This document shows, piece after piece, positions 23,433-32,900 of a stretch of 64,000 bases of DNA; the first letter of the stretch is position 1; the number at the start of each line of letters is the position of its first letter. The position numbers and the translations under genes are program-made. The notes beneath the pieces were generated by a model, which saw nothing but the letters and a program-made list of their open reading frames with translations, did no database searches and was not told the DNA's origin. This DNA is from Cochlodiniinecator piscidefendens (lineage in GTDB: Bacteria > Pseudomonadota > Alphaproteobacteria > Rhodobacterales > Rhodobacteraceae): NCBI RefSeq assembly GCF_011326755.1, contig NZ_JAAOIE010000001.1:770344-834343 (forward strand), given 5' to 3'.

Positions 23433-24029
23433 TTAGGCCCAATCTTGCAGGCGTTTGACGTACCGTGCGAGCGTATCAATCTCTAGATTGATGCCATCCC
23501 CGACCTTCGCATCGCCCCAGATTGTCACCTCTTTGGTGTGGGGAATAAAGTTGATGCCAAAATCACATCCGTTCACTTCATTCACCGTCAAAGACGTACC
23601 GTTCAACGTCACAGACCCCTTCTGCGCGATAAAGCCCGCCAATTCATGCGGCGCACGGAACGTCACGCGCGTGCTGTCACCTTCGTCAATCATTTCAATG
23701 ATTTGTGCAATTCCGTCGACATGACCAGACACAATATGACCGCCCAGTTCATCGCCAACTTTCAATGCGCGTTCTAAATTCAAACGCCCACCAGAAGCCC
23801 AATTACCAATATTGGTTTTTGAAACACTTTCGGCAGATATTTCTACATCAAACCAGTTCTGCGGCTCTGCACCTAAAGCGATAACGGTTAGGCAAACACC
23901 ATTGCAAGCAATCGACGCACCAAGGTCTATACCATTGATATCATAAGATGTTCCAATCCGAGCCCGCAAATCACCCCGTTGCTCTAGCTCAAGAATTTTG
24001 CCAATATCAGTTACGATTCCAGTGAACAT
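23433..24029 (-). CDS. ribE: Riboflavin synthase, alpha subunit
   Basis: 198 residues from ATG 24029, the universal start MFTGIVTDIGKI; the frame is open for 35 codons upstream but without sense. It has two lumazine-binding barrels: the first with SIACNGVCLTVIALG, the second with GHIVSGHVDGIAQI and GSVTLNGTSLTVNEV. It dismutates two lumazines to riboflavin. It is separated from ribD by the capsule cassette on the opposite strand and from ribB by the noncoding and secreted-protein stretch, so the usual rib gene cluster is split. Confidence 0.95.
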   Translation of the reverse strand: MFTGIVTDIGKILELEQRGDLRARIGTSYDINGIDLGASIACNGVCLTVIALGAEPQNWFDVEISAESVSKTNIGNWASGGRLNLERALKVGDELGGHIVSGHVDGIAQIIEMIDEGDSTRVTFRAPHELAGFIAQKGSVTLNGTSLTVNEVNGCDFGINFIPHTKEVTIWGDAKVGDGINLEIDTLARYVKRLQDWA

Positions 24030-24202
24030 AGGCTTGCCCTCATGATGTTGATGCCCCTGACCTACCCCGCAATGCAGCCCCTCGCAAGCCATGTTCCCCA
24101 CAGCCAAAAACAAAATAGGGCTGCCAAACGCCATAGTTTTGCCGTAACAGCATGTTAACCCATGGTAATGCAGTTACATAGGTCAGCAATCGGCACCACG
24201 TC

Positions 24203-25495
24203 ATGAACACGATCACCGGATCACAACGCAGTTTTTTGTTCCTTCAGGGACCACACGGGCCGTTCTTTCATCGGCTTGGAAAACTGCTGCGTGCAGCAGG
24301 CGCTCAAACTTGGCGCGTTGGCTTTAATGCAGGTGATCGCGCCTTCTGGTTTCAAGGCAAAAGCTTCATTCCCTTCACCAAGGATCAAGACGCTTGGCCA
24401 GAAACCTTTGAAGAGATTGTAAAATCCAAACAAATCACCGACATCGTCCTCTACGGCGACACCCGCCCTATCCATGCCCAAGCCGTGGAAATTGCTAAGG
24501 CCCAAGGCCTGCGCGTACATGTATTCGAAGAAGGGTACCTGCGCCCCTATTGGGTCACCTATGAACGTGGCGGTACAAACGGCAATTCACGTTTGATGGA
24601 CATCGACATTCCGACCATGCGCAAAGCACTGGAAGAAATCGACCTAGATGTACCCGAAGCCCCGGCCCGTTGGGGTGATATGCGCCAACACGTTTTCTAC
24701 GGAGCGCTATACCATTGGTTTGTAATGTTTCGGAATCGCCAATTCCGAAACTTTCGCCCACACCGAGACTTGACGGTCACCAAAGAATTTCAACTCTATT
24801 TTCAGCGCCTTATGCTGATGCCGTTTATTGCGTTAGACCGCATTATCGCGACGTCACGCATAAAACACGGCGGCTTTCCGTTTCATCTTGCATTGCTACA
24901 ATTGGAACACGACTCAAGCTTCCAATCCCATAGCCCCTTTGACACGATGACCGATTTTTTCGAACTCACGATCAAGGGCTTTGCCGAAGGTGCGCCCCAA
25001 CATCACCACCTCGTGTTTAAAGCGCATCCCCTCGAAGACGGACGGGTCAATCAACGGCGCGAAATCCGCCGTATCGCCGCGGAACATAATGTTGCAGGAC
25101 GCGTCCATTACGTAAGGGGTGGCAAGCTCGCCAAACTGTTGAATGACGCGCGCAGCGCCGTCACCGTAAATTCAACAGCCGCCCAACAGGTTCTTTGGCG
25201 CGGATTACCCTTAAAGGTCTTTGGCTCCGCCGTTTATGAAAAGTCCGAATTTGTATCGACCCAGTCATTGCCAGAGTTTTTCGCAAATCCGTCGCGCCCA
25301 GATACCAAAGCCTACAAAGATTATCGCCATTACCTACTAGAAACATCCCAGATAACGGGTGGTTTTTATTCTTCGCACGGGCGTCGTCGACTGCTGCGGC
25401 AAGTCACCGATATGATGCTCGCGCCCGAAGATCCCTATGATGCCCTAAGGTCAGGAAACGCTGCACCACGGCAACAGTTACGGCTCGTCAACTAG
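24203..25495 (+). CDS. kpsS: Capsule polysaccharide Kdo transferase, KpsS-like
   Basis: 430 residues. RSFLFLQGPHGPFFHRLGKL and VGFNAGDRAFWFQ at the N-terminus, VLYGDTRPIHAQAVEIAKAQ and HVFEEGYLRPYWVTYERGGT in the first half, and HHLVFKAHPLEDGRVNQRR and VTVNSTAAQQVLWRGLPLKV in the second, are the conserved motifs of KpsS/LipB-type capsule proteins. These are inverting beta-Kdo transferases (GT99-like) that build the oligo-Kdo linker on the lipid anchor of exported capsule. Soluble, cytoplasmic, membrane associated. It leads a plus-strand cassette with the outer-membrane export protein and KpsC. Confidence 0.9.
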   Translation: MNTITGSQRSFLFLQGPHGPFFHRLGKLLRAAGAQTWRVGFNAGDRAFWFQGKSFIPFTKDQDAWPETFEEIVKSKQITDIVLYGDTRPIHAQAVEIAKAQGLRVHVFEEGYLRPYWVTYERGGTNGNSRLMDIDIPTMRKALEEIDLDVPEAPARWGDMRQHVFYGALYHWFVMFRNRQFRNFRPHRDLTVTKEFQLYFQRLMLMPFIALDRIIATSRIKHGGFPFHLALLQLEHDSSFQSHSPFDTMTDFFELTIKGFAEGAPQHHHLVFKAHPLEDGRVNQRREIRRIAAEHNVAGRVHYVRGGKLAKLLNDARSAVTVNSTAAQQVLWRGLPLKVFGSAVYEKSEFVSTQSLPEFFANPSRPDTKAYKDYRHYLLETSQITGGFYSSHGRRRLLRQVTDMMLAPEDPYDALRSGNAAPRQQLRLVN

Positions 25496-25588
25496 TTAGA
25501 GAATTCTATTCTAGCAATTCTTGCAGTCATTCCATAAGATGAACAAAAAAATATTCGAGGCAGAATTCGTATTGAGGGAGCCGAGGCA

Positions 25589-26719
25589 GTGAAATTCCTA
25601 ACGAAACACAGGGCGCGTCAAGCGACCCTTTTGGTTGCTGTTGCAACTTTGGTTGCTTGTGGCTTGCCCCGCCCAGGACCAAACAAAGCTGAAATTTTTT
25701 CAGGATCCGTTCAACAAGACGGCGACGCCTTCATCGTGAGTGTTAATGATCGTGTGACGCGCGCGACTTCTGTTACGCCTTCTCTGGGCTTTTCAGAAGC
25801 GTTCCGTAATGCAAACCCACTGGGGTCTGACACCATTCGTCCCGGTGATACGCTTAGCCTGACATTCTGGGAAAACGTTGACGACGGTATTTTGACAACC
25901 GCTGGTGCGCCTTCTGCGCTAAGCGATGTTCAGGTTGACGGCGCTGGCTATATTTTTGTGCCTTACGCTGGGCGCGTACGTGCTGCAGGAAACACCCCTG
26001 AGGCGCTTCGTCGTATTATCACCGAAAAGCTCGACACCCAAACACCTGATCCGCAGGTTTTGGTGCGCCGCCTAGCCGGTGACGGTTCAACCGTTTCAAT
26101 CGTTGGCGGTGTAGGTGGTCAGGGGGTTTACCCGATTGAGCGTCCAACTCGTACACTTTCCGCGATGCTCGCTAATGCCGGCGGTGTTGCCATCGATCCA
26201 GAGGTTGCACGCGTGACCGTGAACCGTGGTGATCAAACCGGCCAAATTTGGCTGCAAGATTTGTTTGCCTCCCCTGTCTTGGATATTGCGCTACGTGCGG
26301 GTGACCGTATTTTCGTCGAAGAAGATACGCGAACCTTTACTGCTCTTGGCGCAACTGGCGGTCAAAGCCGTGTTCCATTTGGTAGCCCTACCCTCTCCGC
26401 GATTGAGGCAATTGCCCAAGTCGGCGGATTGTCAGCGGCAACAGCCGATCCAACCGGCGTATTCGTTTTCCGTAATGAAGCCGAAGAAGTCGCCAAAGTC
26501 GTATTGGGTCGCGACGACATCATCGGTGCACAGCGCGTTGCTTATGTATTGGACCTCACAGAACCAAACGGCCTGTTCCGTGCCCGTGATTTTGCAATTC
26601 GCGACGGCGACACTGTCTATGTAACAGAGGCACCATTCGTACAATGGGATCGCACCATTTCAGCTTTGACTGGTTCACTTTCCTCCGTCAGCGCAATCAC
26701 CACCCTAACGGGCGGCTAA
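25589..26719 (+). CDS. Capsule polysaccharide outer-membrane export lipoprotein (Wza/KpsD family)
   Basis: 376 residues from GTG 25589, preceded by GGGAG. The signal peptide ends in a lipobox (LVAVATLVACGLP), so it is a lipoprotein. DTIRPGDTLSLTFWENVDDG and VDGAGYIFVPYAGRVRAAGN form the polysaccharide export (PES) domain and are followed by SLBB-type repeats (STVSIVGGVGGQGVYPIERP and RTFTALGATGGQSRVPF). It should form the octameric outer-membrane channel for capsule. It stands between kpsS and kpsC, with kpsC starting 1 base after its stop. Confidence 0.9.
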   Translation: MKFLTKHRARQATLLVAVATLVACGLPRPGPNKAEIFSGSVQQDGDAFIVSVNDRVTRATSVTPSLGFSEAFRNANPLGSDTIRPGDTLSLTFWENVDDGILTTAGAPSALSDVQVDGAGYIFVPYAGRVRAAGNTPEALRRIITEKLDTQTPDPQVLVRRLAGDGSTVSIVGGVGGQGVYPIERPTRTLSAMLANAGGVAIDPEVARVTVNRGDQTGQIWLQDLFASPVLDIALRAGDRIFVEEDTRTFTALGATGGQSRVPFGSPTLSAIEAIAQVGGLSAATADPTGVFVFRNEAEEVAKVVLGRDDIIGAQRVAYVLDLTEPNGLFRARDFAIRDGDTVYVTEAPFVQWDRTISALTGSLSSVSAITTLTGG

Positions 26720-26720
26720 G

Positions 26721-28760
26721 ATGCACGACGATGCAAATCAAATTGCCGCCGGGTCTGCAAAGTCTCTGCGGCTTTTTGTATATAACGGCGGCTTTCTAAC
26801 CCAAAAGCGCGTTCGGCGCATATTGGAACTGTCAGGATATTCCATTCAACTTGGTCAGCCCAAAGATGGGGATCTTGTTGGAGTCTGGGGCAAAAGCCCA
26901 ACTTCTGGCCGCGGTGAAAAAGTTGCGCAAAAAGCGGATGCTTTGATCGTACGCGCAGAAGACGCTTTTTTACGCTCCGTATTACCCGGACGTACAGGCA
27001 GCGCCCCTATTGGACTGCATCTAGATCATTCCGGTGTTCATTTTGACAGCAGCCAACCAAGTGATCTGGAAACAATCCTCGCCACCGACCCGCTTGATGA
27101 TCAGGCGATTTTAAATCGTGCGCGCGGCGCAATGGCACAATTGCAAGAACTGCATCTCTCAAAATATTGCGCATTCGATCCAAACACGCTCGCACCTACA
27201 CCGGGTTATGTATTGGTCATCGATCAAACGCGCGGGGATGCGTCCGTAAAGTATAGCGGTGCAAACTCAAACACCTTTCTTGAAATGCTCTACTATGCCC
27301 AAGAGGAAAATCCAAACCAACGCGTTATAATCAAAACCCATCCCGAAACGGAAATGGGCCTGCGCGAGGGGTATTTTGACGAAAGCCACTGCAATGATCG
27401 CGTTTCGCTGTTCAGCGATCCAATTTCACCTTGGGTTTTGCTCGAAGGGGCAACAGCCGTTTACGTTGTTTCATCGCAACTTGGGTTTGAGGCCATTCAG
27501 ATGGGGCACCGCCCCCGCGTCTTCGGTCAACCCTTTTACGCGGGCTGGGGATTAACCGAAGATGAATTCCCAATCACCCGACGCCAGCGGAAATTGACCC
27601 GCGTTCAATTGTTCGCGGCTTCGATGATCCTTTACCCAAAATGGTACGACCCCCACCGCGATCGCCTATGCAGTCTAGAAGATGCGATATTAGCCCTGGC
27701 TGCGGAAACCCGCGCTTGGCGTGAAGATCAAAAAGGCTATGTCGCCTCAGGCATGCGGTTGTGGAAACGCAAACCACTTCAGGCGTTCTACGGCAAACAA
27801 CGCAAGCTTCGCTTTGAGGACGACCCGCAGCGGGCAGAAGCAATCGCACGAGAGGATCACCGAAGTCAGTTGGTTTGGGCAGGCAAGGCCCATGGCCATG
27901 AGGGGCCTCATCTAAATATCGAAGATGGCTTTCTAAGATCAAAGGGACTTGGCGCGCAGCTTATCCCCCCTCTGTCGCTGGTCGCCGATGATTTAGGAAT
28001 TTACTACAATCCGCAGTCCCCCAGCCGCCTTGAAACGATGATCAAACACCGAAAAAACCTGCGACCTGATCAGGTTCTTCGTATTGAAACGCTTATCCGC
28101 AATCTATGCGCAGCCAAACTCTCAAAATACAATTTAGCAGGCTCTCCCCTTCCAATCCTACCGGACGGGCACCGCATTCTGGTCCCCGGCCAAGTGGAAG
28201 ACGATGCATCAATAAAGACAGGCTGCGGGGATATTTGCACAAACCTTGGTCTGTTAAAGTCCGCGCGTGCGGCCAATCCTGAGGCCGTGATCCTTTACAA
28301 ACCTCACCCTGATGTCGAGGCGGGTTTGCGCGTTGGGGCGATTACTGAGACTGATGCCTTGGCCTACGCGGATCAGGTTTTGGCCCAAGCTGACCCAATA
28401 GCGCTTCTTGATCACGTTCAGGAGGTCTGGACACTCACCTCTCTGCTGGGGTTCGAGGCCCTTCTACGAGGGTGTGCTGTCACATGTCTTGGCAGCCCCT
28501 TTTATGCGGGTTGGGGACTAACGAGCGACAAAGCCCCAAGACCGGAGCGGCGCGACCAAAATGTATCAATCAACAGTTTAGCCTATGCCTGTTTAATCGA
28601 CTATCCACGCTACCATGACCCGGTCACGAACACGCCTTGCAGTGCAGAGGTTATTCTTGATCGGCTTCGCAACGATGACATCCCAAAGCCCGGCCCCGGA
28701 AACAGAATGTTATCAAAACTACAGGGACTATTCGCCAGTTACGCACACCTCTGGCGCTAA
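26721..28760 (+). CDS. kpsC: Capsule polysaccharide beta-Kdo transferase, KpsC-like
   Basis: 679 residues with an internal duplication typical of KpsC. The first module has DAFLRSVLPGRTGSAPIGLH and HLDHSGVHFDSSQPSDLE, with KTHPETEMGLREG; the second has EDGFLRSKGLGAQLIPPLSL and LGIYYNPQSPSRLE, with YKPHPDVEAGLRVG. Each module is a Kdo transferase domain with the HPE/HPD-type motif, and both contain SQLGFEAI or SLLGFEAL followed by GxPFYAGWGLT. The enzyme alternates beta-2,4 and beta-2,7 Kdo additions on the linker begun by KpsS. Its stop overlaps the convergent ribD end. No ABC transporter (KpsMT, KpsE) is in the window. Confidence 0.92.
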   Translation: MHDDANQIAAGSAKSLRLFVYNGGFLTQKRVRRILELSGYSIQLGQPKDGDLVGVWGKSPTSGRGEKVAQKADALIVRAEDAFLRSVLPGRTGSAPIGLHLDHSGVHFDSSQPSDLETILATDPLDDQAILNRARGAMAQLQELHLSKYCAFDPNTLAPTPGYVLVIDQTRGDASVKYSGANSNTFLEMLYYAQEENPNQRVIIKTHPETEMGLREGYFDESHCNDRVSLFSDPISPWVLLEGATAVYVVSSQLGFEAIQMGHRPRVFGQPFYAGWGLTEDEFPITRRQRKLTRVQLFAASMILYPKWYDPHRDRLCSLEDAILALAAETRAWREDQKGYVASGMRLWKRKPLQAFYGKQRKLRFEDDPQRAEAIAREDHRSQLVWAGKAHGHEGPHLNIEDGFLRSKGLGAQLIPPLSLVADDLGIYYNPQSPSRLETMIKHRKNLRPDQVLRIETLIRNLCAAKLSKYNLAGSPLPILPDGHRILVPGQVEDDASIKTGCGDICTNLGLLKSARAANPEAVILYKPHPDVEAGLRVGAITETDALAYADQVLAQADPIALLDHVQEVWTLTSLLGFEALLRGCAVTCLGSPFYAGWGLTSDKAPRPERRDQNVSINSLAYACLIDYPRYHDPVTNTPCSAEVILDRLRNDDIPKPGPGNRMLSKLQGLFASYAHLWR

Positions 28761-29854
28761 GTGGCGCACCAACGGTGTAACACATCACCGCCAATGCGAC
28801 GCGTTTCTAACAATTCAAAACGTGGTGCTTGTGAAAGTTGTTCCACCCCCATCGCGCCCAACGATGGTTGACCCTCTGCACCCAGAACAACACCAGCGGT
28901 AAAGCCGATAATTTCATCCACCAATCCCGCAGACAATAATGATGCGGCCAACTGCCCGCCACCTTCGCAAAACACACGCGTCAGTCCTATCCCCCCCAAG
29001 GCGGTCAAAACAGACGCTGGGTCGAGTTGTCGAAAGCTAGTCATATCGCACGACAGGCATTGCGCCCCTAATGCAGTCCACCGTGCGACACGATCAGGAT
29101 CAGCATCCGCCCCATGACATAAAATCACGGGGATTTCTCGGGCGGTTTTGGCTAGTTTCCCATCCATTGGAATGTCTAATTTTCGTGAGACAACAATACG
29201 GGTCGGTTGATAGGAAACGCCTAAATCGCGGACGTTTAGGCTTGGATCATCTGCACGAGCCGTGCCCGCCCCAACCATCACCGCATCGTGGCTTGAACGT
29301 TGGCGATGCACCTCACGACGAGCCTGCGCACCTGTGATCCACTGGCTTTCGCCGCTTGCCGTGGCGATGCGCCCGTCAAAGCTATTCGCCAATTTGAGCG
29401 TCACCATCGGGCGCCCTTTTTCAACCTTTGCAAAGAACCCTTTGTTCAGATCACGGGCTTTTTTTTCTAAAATACCTTGTTCAACTTTGACACCCGCGCT
29501 GCGCAATATTTCAAAGCCGCGCCCAGAAACGCGTTCATCGCTATCACCCGCAGCACATATGACACGCCCAATCCCTGCTCGAACCAAAGCGTCTGCACAA
29601 GGTGGTGTTTTACCATGATGCGCGCATGGCTCCAGCGTTACATAAGCAGTGGCACCTTCGGCCTGATCCCCCGCTTGCGCCAAAGCAACTACTTCGGCAT
29701 GAGGGCGGCCTGATGGCTGTGTCCACCCCCGTCCTACAATGCGTCCCTGCTTAACAATAACACAACCAACAGCGGGATTTGGCCAAGTTCTCCCACGCCC
29801 TCGCGCGGCAAGTGAGAGAGCAAGTTGCATGTAGCGTTTATCAGTTGGTGTCAC
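28757..29854 (-). CDS. ribD: Bifunctional riboflavin deaminase/reductase
   Basis: 365 residues. The deaminase half: [32 protein letters not shown] (zinc ligand H and catalytic E) and [18 protein letters not shown] (two zinc cysteines). The reductase half: [53 protein letters not shown] and [20 protein letters not shown]. It performs the second and third steps of riboflavin synthesis. The start overlaps the end of nrdR by 4 bases (29851-29854), indicating coupling. Its end overlaps kpsC convergently. Confidence 0.95.
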   Translation of the reverse strand: MTPTDKRYMQLALSLAARGRGRTWPNPAVGCVIVKQGRIVGRGWTQPSGRPHAEVVALAQAGDQAEGATAYVTLEPCAHHGKTPPCADALVRAGIGRVICAAGDSDERVSGRGFEILRSAGVKVEQGILEKKARDLNKGFFAKVEKGRPMVTLKLANSFDGRIATASGESQWITGAQARREVHRQRSSHDAVMVGAGTARADDPSLNVRDLGVSYQPTRIVVSRKLDIPMDGKLAKTAREIPVILCHGADADPDRVARWTALGAQCLSCDMTSFRQLDPASVLTALGGIGLTRVFCEGGGQLAASLLSAGLVDEIIGFTAGVVLGAEGQPSLGAMGVEQLSQAPRFELLETRRIGGDVLHRWCAT

Positions 29855-30324
29855 GTTTCAGTTGGCTCCGGAGGGCGCAATTCGCTAACAAATTTGTCAA
29901 AATCATCTGCCGCTTGGAAGTTTTTATAAACACTCGCAAAACGCACGTAAGCAACCGTATCAATCCGTGCCAAGGCTTCCATCACGATTTCACCGATGAT
30001 CTTTGATGAAATGTCAGTTTCGCCCATACTCTCAAGCCGGCGTACAATCCCTGAAATCATTTGATCCACACGCTCTGTCTCAACAGGGCGTTTTTGCAAA
30101 GCAATACGGATGGATCGCTCGAGTTTATCTCGGTCAAAATCTTCGCGACGGCCATTGGTTTTTATGACCACCAAATCGCGCAATTGAACCCGCTCATAAG
30201 TGGTAAATCGCCCGCTACACGCCGGGCAAAACCGACGACGACGAATGGCGACATGATCCTCAGCAGGACGTGAATCCTTGACCTGCGTGTCTACATTTCC
30301 GCAAAATGGGCAGCGCATTGCCAC
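29851..30324 (-). CDS. nrdR: Transcriptional repressor NrdR
   Basis: 157 residues: zinc ribbon [17 protein letters not shown]...[18 protein letters not shown] (four cysteines) and ATP-cone domain [20 protein letters not shown]. It represses ribonucleotide reductase genes in response to dATP/ATP. It is upstream of ribD, as in many alphaproteobacteria, and starts at ATG 30324 with GGAGTGGC just before. The C-terminal tail [10 protein letters not shown] is acidic. Confidence 0.95.
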   Translation of the reverse strand: MAMRCPFCGNVDTQVKDSRPAEDHVAIRRRRFCPACSGRFTTYERVQLRDLVVIKTNGRREDFDRDKLERSIRIALQKRPVETERVDQMISGIVRRLESMGETDISSKIIGEIVMEALARIDTVAYVRFASVYKNFQAADDFDKFVSELRPPEPTET

Positions 30325-30561
30325 TCCTTGACCTGATGTTGAACTTATCCACAGGCACTATAGGACAGCTACGACAATTTGTGTAGCCTGAATTATCTTC
30401 CGCTAGATTTATACGAACAGCCGCCCGTTCGAGCGCGAACGACGATGCATGACGAAACCATTCATGTAAAAATGCTGCATATGTGATATGATGATCTTAA
30501 ACCTGCTCGCTTACAATGACGCTAGGAAACTTTACCGGCAACCAATCACACCGAGGTCACG

Positions 30562-30762
30562 ATGCAAAAACCTGAAGATTTTACAAAGTTTTACTTCACC
30601 AAAGTTGGCATGGGCGAAGCATGTGGATGCGCTGAACGTGTTATTGATGTTTATGAATTCAACCGAAAAGGTGGGGCCGCCGAACAAGTGCAAATTTCAA
30701 AACCAAGCCGCCCATTTTCCCTCAGACGGGCTTGGAAAAAACTCGGACGCGCCTTTCGGTAA
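30562..30762 (+). CDS. Small hypothetical protein
   Basis: 66 residues from ATG 30562 preceded by CCGAGG. It starts MQKPEDFTKFYFTKVGMGEA, has two adjacent cysteine positions (ACGCAERV) and a basic C-terminus SLRRAWKKLGRAFR. It lies between nrdR and the rpoD terminator, which is oriented to serve both strands. Not recognised, but codon usage looks coding. Confidence 0.45.
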   Translation: MQKPEDFTKFYFTKVGMGEACGCAERVIDVYEFNRKGGAAEQVQISKPSRPFSLRRAWKKLGRAFR

Positions 30763-30778
30763 TTACCGATACAAAAGA

Positions 30779-30800
30779 AAAGCGCCCCGAAGGGCGCTTT
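30779..30800. terminator. Bidirectional terminator between the small gene and rpoD
   Basis: AAAGCGCCC (30779-30787), loop CGAA, GGGCGCTTT (30792-30800): a perfect 9-bp stem flanked by A and T runs. It lies 4 bases past the rpoD stop and 17 past the small plus-strand gene. Confidence 0.85.
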
Positions 30801-30803
30801 CAA

Positions 30804-32786
30804 TTACTGATCCAGGAAACTCCGAAGCTTGCGGCTTCTGCTTGGATGTTTCAGCTTACGCAGCGCTTTCGCTTCGATCTGACGAATACGTTCACGGGTC
30901 ACACTGAACTGTTGACCCACTTCTTCGAGTGTATGGTCGGTGTTCATTCCGATCCCAAACCGCATACGCAACACCCGCTCTTCACGTGGTGTGAGAGACG
31001 CCAAAACCCGCGTTGTGGTTTCTTTCAGGTTTTCCTGAATGGCTGAATCCAACGGCAAGATTGCATTCTTATCTTCAATGAAATCGCCAAGCTGTGAATC
31101 TTCTTCGTCCCCAATTGGCGTTTCGAGAGAGATCGGCTCCTTGGCAATTTTCATTACCTTGCGCACTTTTTCCAAAGGCATTTGCAGTTTTTCAGCCAAT
31201 TCCTCAGGTGTCGGTTCGCGACCAATTTCATGCAACATCTGGCGACCAGTCCGTACCAGTTTATTGATCGTTTCGATCATATGCACAGGAATACGAATGG
31301 TACGCGCCTGATCCGCGATCGAGCGCGTGATCGCCTGACGAATCCACCACGTCGCGTAGGTGCTGAATTTATAACCCCGGCGATACTCGAATTTATCCAC
31401 CGCCTTCATTAGGCCGATGTTACCTTCCTGAATAAGATCAAGGAACTGAAGGCCACGGTTGGTGTATTTTTTTGCGATTGAAATTACGAGACGAAGGTTC
31501 GCTTCGACCATTTCTTTCTTAGCTTGGCGCGCTTCTTTTTCGCCTTTCTGAACCTGCTGCACGATGCGGCGGAATTCAGAAATATCCAAACCAACATAAG
31601 TCCCGACCTGCGCCATGTCTGCGCGCAACTCTTCGACTTTGGATGTTGAACGCTCAATAAACATCTGCCAGCCGCGGCCCGGCTTTTGCGTCATTTCCTC
31701 GAGCCATGTTGGATCAAGTTCACGACCACGGTACGCCTCGATAAACTCGCGACGATTAATGCGCGCCTGATCCGCAAGCTTCACCATAGCACTGTCAATC
31801 TGCATGATACGACGGTTGATGCCATACAACTGATCTATCAAAGCTTCGATGCGGTTATTGTGAAGATGGAGCTCATTCACCAGTTCAACAATTTCCGCAC
31901 GTAGTTTTTGATAAAGATCTTCGTTTTCGCTCGAGAAACTTTCATCTTCATTCAATGTGGCGGAAATCCGAACGTCCTGCATTTCGGACAGTTTGGCATA
32001 GTCACGTGCAATAAGGTCAAGCGTTTCCAAAACGCGTGGCTTAAGCGCCGCTTCCATCGCAGCCAAAGACATGTTGGCTTGTTCGTCTTCATCGTCGTCG
32101 TCGTCGGCATTGATGACATTGCCATCGGCGTCATACTCTGTTTCTGCTTCTTTTTTCTCAGCAGGTGCCGCGCCTTCGACTTTCAGACCTTCAACGACAC
32201 CTTCTTCAGCATCATCTTCACCCATTTGATTGCCAAATGTGGTCTCAAGGTCGATCACGTCGCGAAGCAAAATATCCTCGGACAAAAGCTCGTCACGCCA
32301 AATGGTAATCGCTTGGAACGTCAGTGGGCTTTCGCATAGCCCAAGGATCATTGTGTTGCGGCCCGCTTCGATGCGTTTCGCAATCGCGATTTCGCCTTCA
32401 CGGCTTAGCAACTCGACGGAACCCATTTCGCGCAGATACATGCGAACAGGGTCGTCAGTGCGATCTAGTTTTTCGGTCTCACTGGATGCAAGCGTGACTT
32501 CACGCGCACCAGACGCGGCAACCAGGTCAGTTGTGCCTTTGTCTTCGTCGTCCTCTTCCTCTTCGGTGATCTGAATGCCCATTTCAGAAAGCATCGACAT
32601 CACGTCTTCGATTTGGTCGGAAGAGACCTGATCAGGTGGAAGAACCTGATTCAGCTGATCATAGGTGATAAAGCCTTTTTCCCGCGCTTCGGCGATCATC
32701 TTTTTAATCGCGGCTTGGCTCATATCTAAGGTATGCGCGTTTTCGCGATCTTCTGATTTACGGTCGTCAGTGTCTTTGGCGGCCAT
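30804..32786 (-). CDS. rpoD: RNA polymerase primary sigma factor (sigma-70)
   Basis: 660 residues. Region 1.1 is near the N-terminus, [20 protein letters not shown] is region 1.2, a long acidic non-conserved region follows ([18 protein letters not shown]), then regions 2.1-2.4 ([40 protein letters not shown]) and 4.2 ([20 protein letters not shown], the helix-turn-helix that reads -35). It directs transcription of housekeeping genes. ATG 32786 is preceded by GGAGCA. It is downstream of dnaG, the common macromolecular-synthesis order. Confidence 0.97.
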   Translation of the reverse strand: MAAKDTDDRKSEDRENAHTLDMSQAAIKKMIAEAREKGFITYDQLNQVLPPDQVSSDQIEDVMSMLSEMGIQITEEEEDDEDKGTTDLVAASGAREVTLASSETEKLDRTDDPVRMYLREMGSVELLSREGEIAIAKRIEAGRNTMILGLCESPLTFQAITIWRDELLSEDILLRDVIDLETTFGNQMGEDDAEEGVVEGLKVEGAAPAEKKEAETEYDADGNVINADDDDDEDEQANMSLAAMEAALKPRVLETLDLIARDYAKLSEMQDVRISATLNEDESFSSENEDLYQKLRAEIVELVNELHLHNNRIEALIDQLYGINRRIMQIDSAMVKLADQARINRREFIEAYRGRELDPTWLEEMTQKPGRGWQMFIERSTSKVEELRADMAQVGTYVGLDISEFRRIVQQVQKGEKEARQAKKEMVEANLRLVISIAKKYTNRGLQFLDLIQEGNIGLMKAVDKFEYRRGYKFSTYATWWIRQAITRSIADQARTIRIPVHMIETINKLVRTGRQMLHEIGREPTPEELAEKLQMPLEKVRKVMKIAKEPISLETPIGDEEDSQLGDFIEDKNAILPLDSAIQENLKETTTRVLASLTPREERVLRMRFGIGMNTDHTLEEVGQQFSVTRERIRQIEAKALRKLKHPSRSRKLRSFLDQ

Positions 32787-32900
32787 GCAATGCTCCTTGC
32801 GACGGGCGGGCTGATTCGGCTGACCCGAATCAATCCTGCGCAGCGATGATTCGCAACCCGTATACGGTTATTTTTGACGGTTTCCCATGGGGCAGAGGCA

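Noticed and set aside
26226-26624. 132-residue frame inside the capsule export gene
   Set aside because: Same-strand shadow of the Wza-like gene, without start context.
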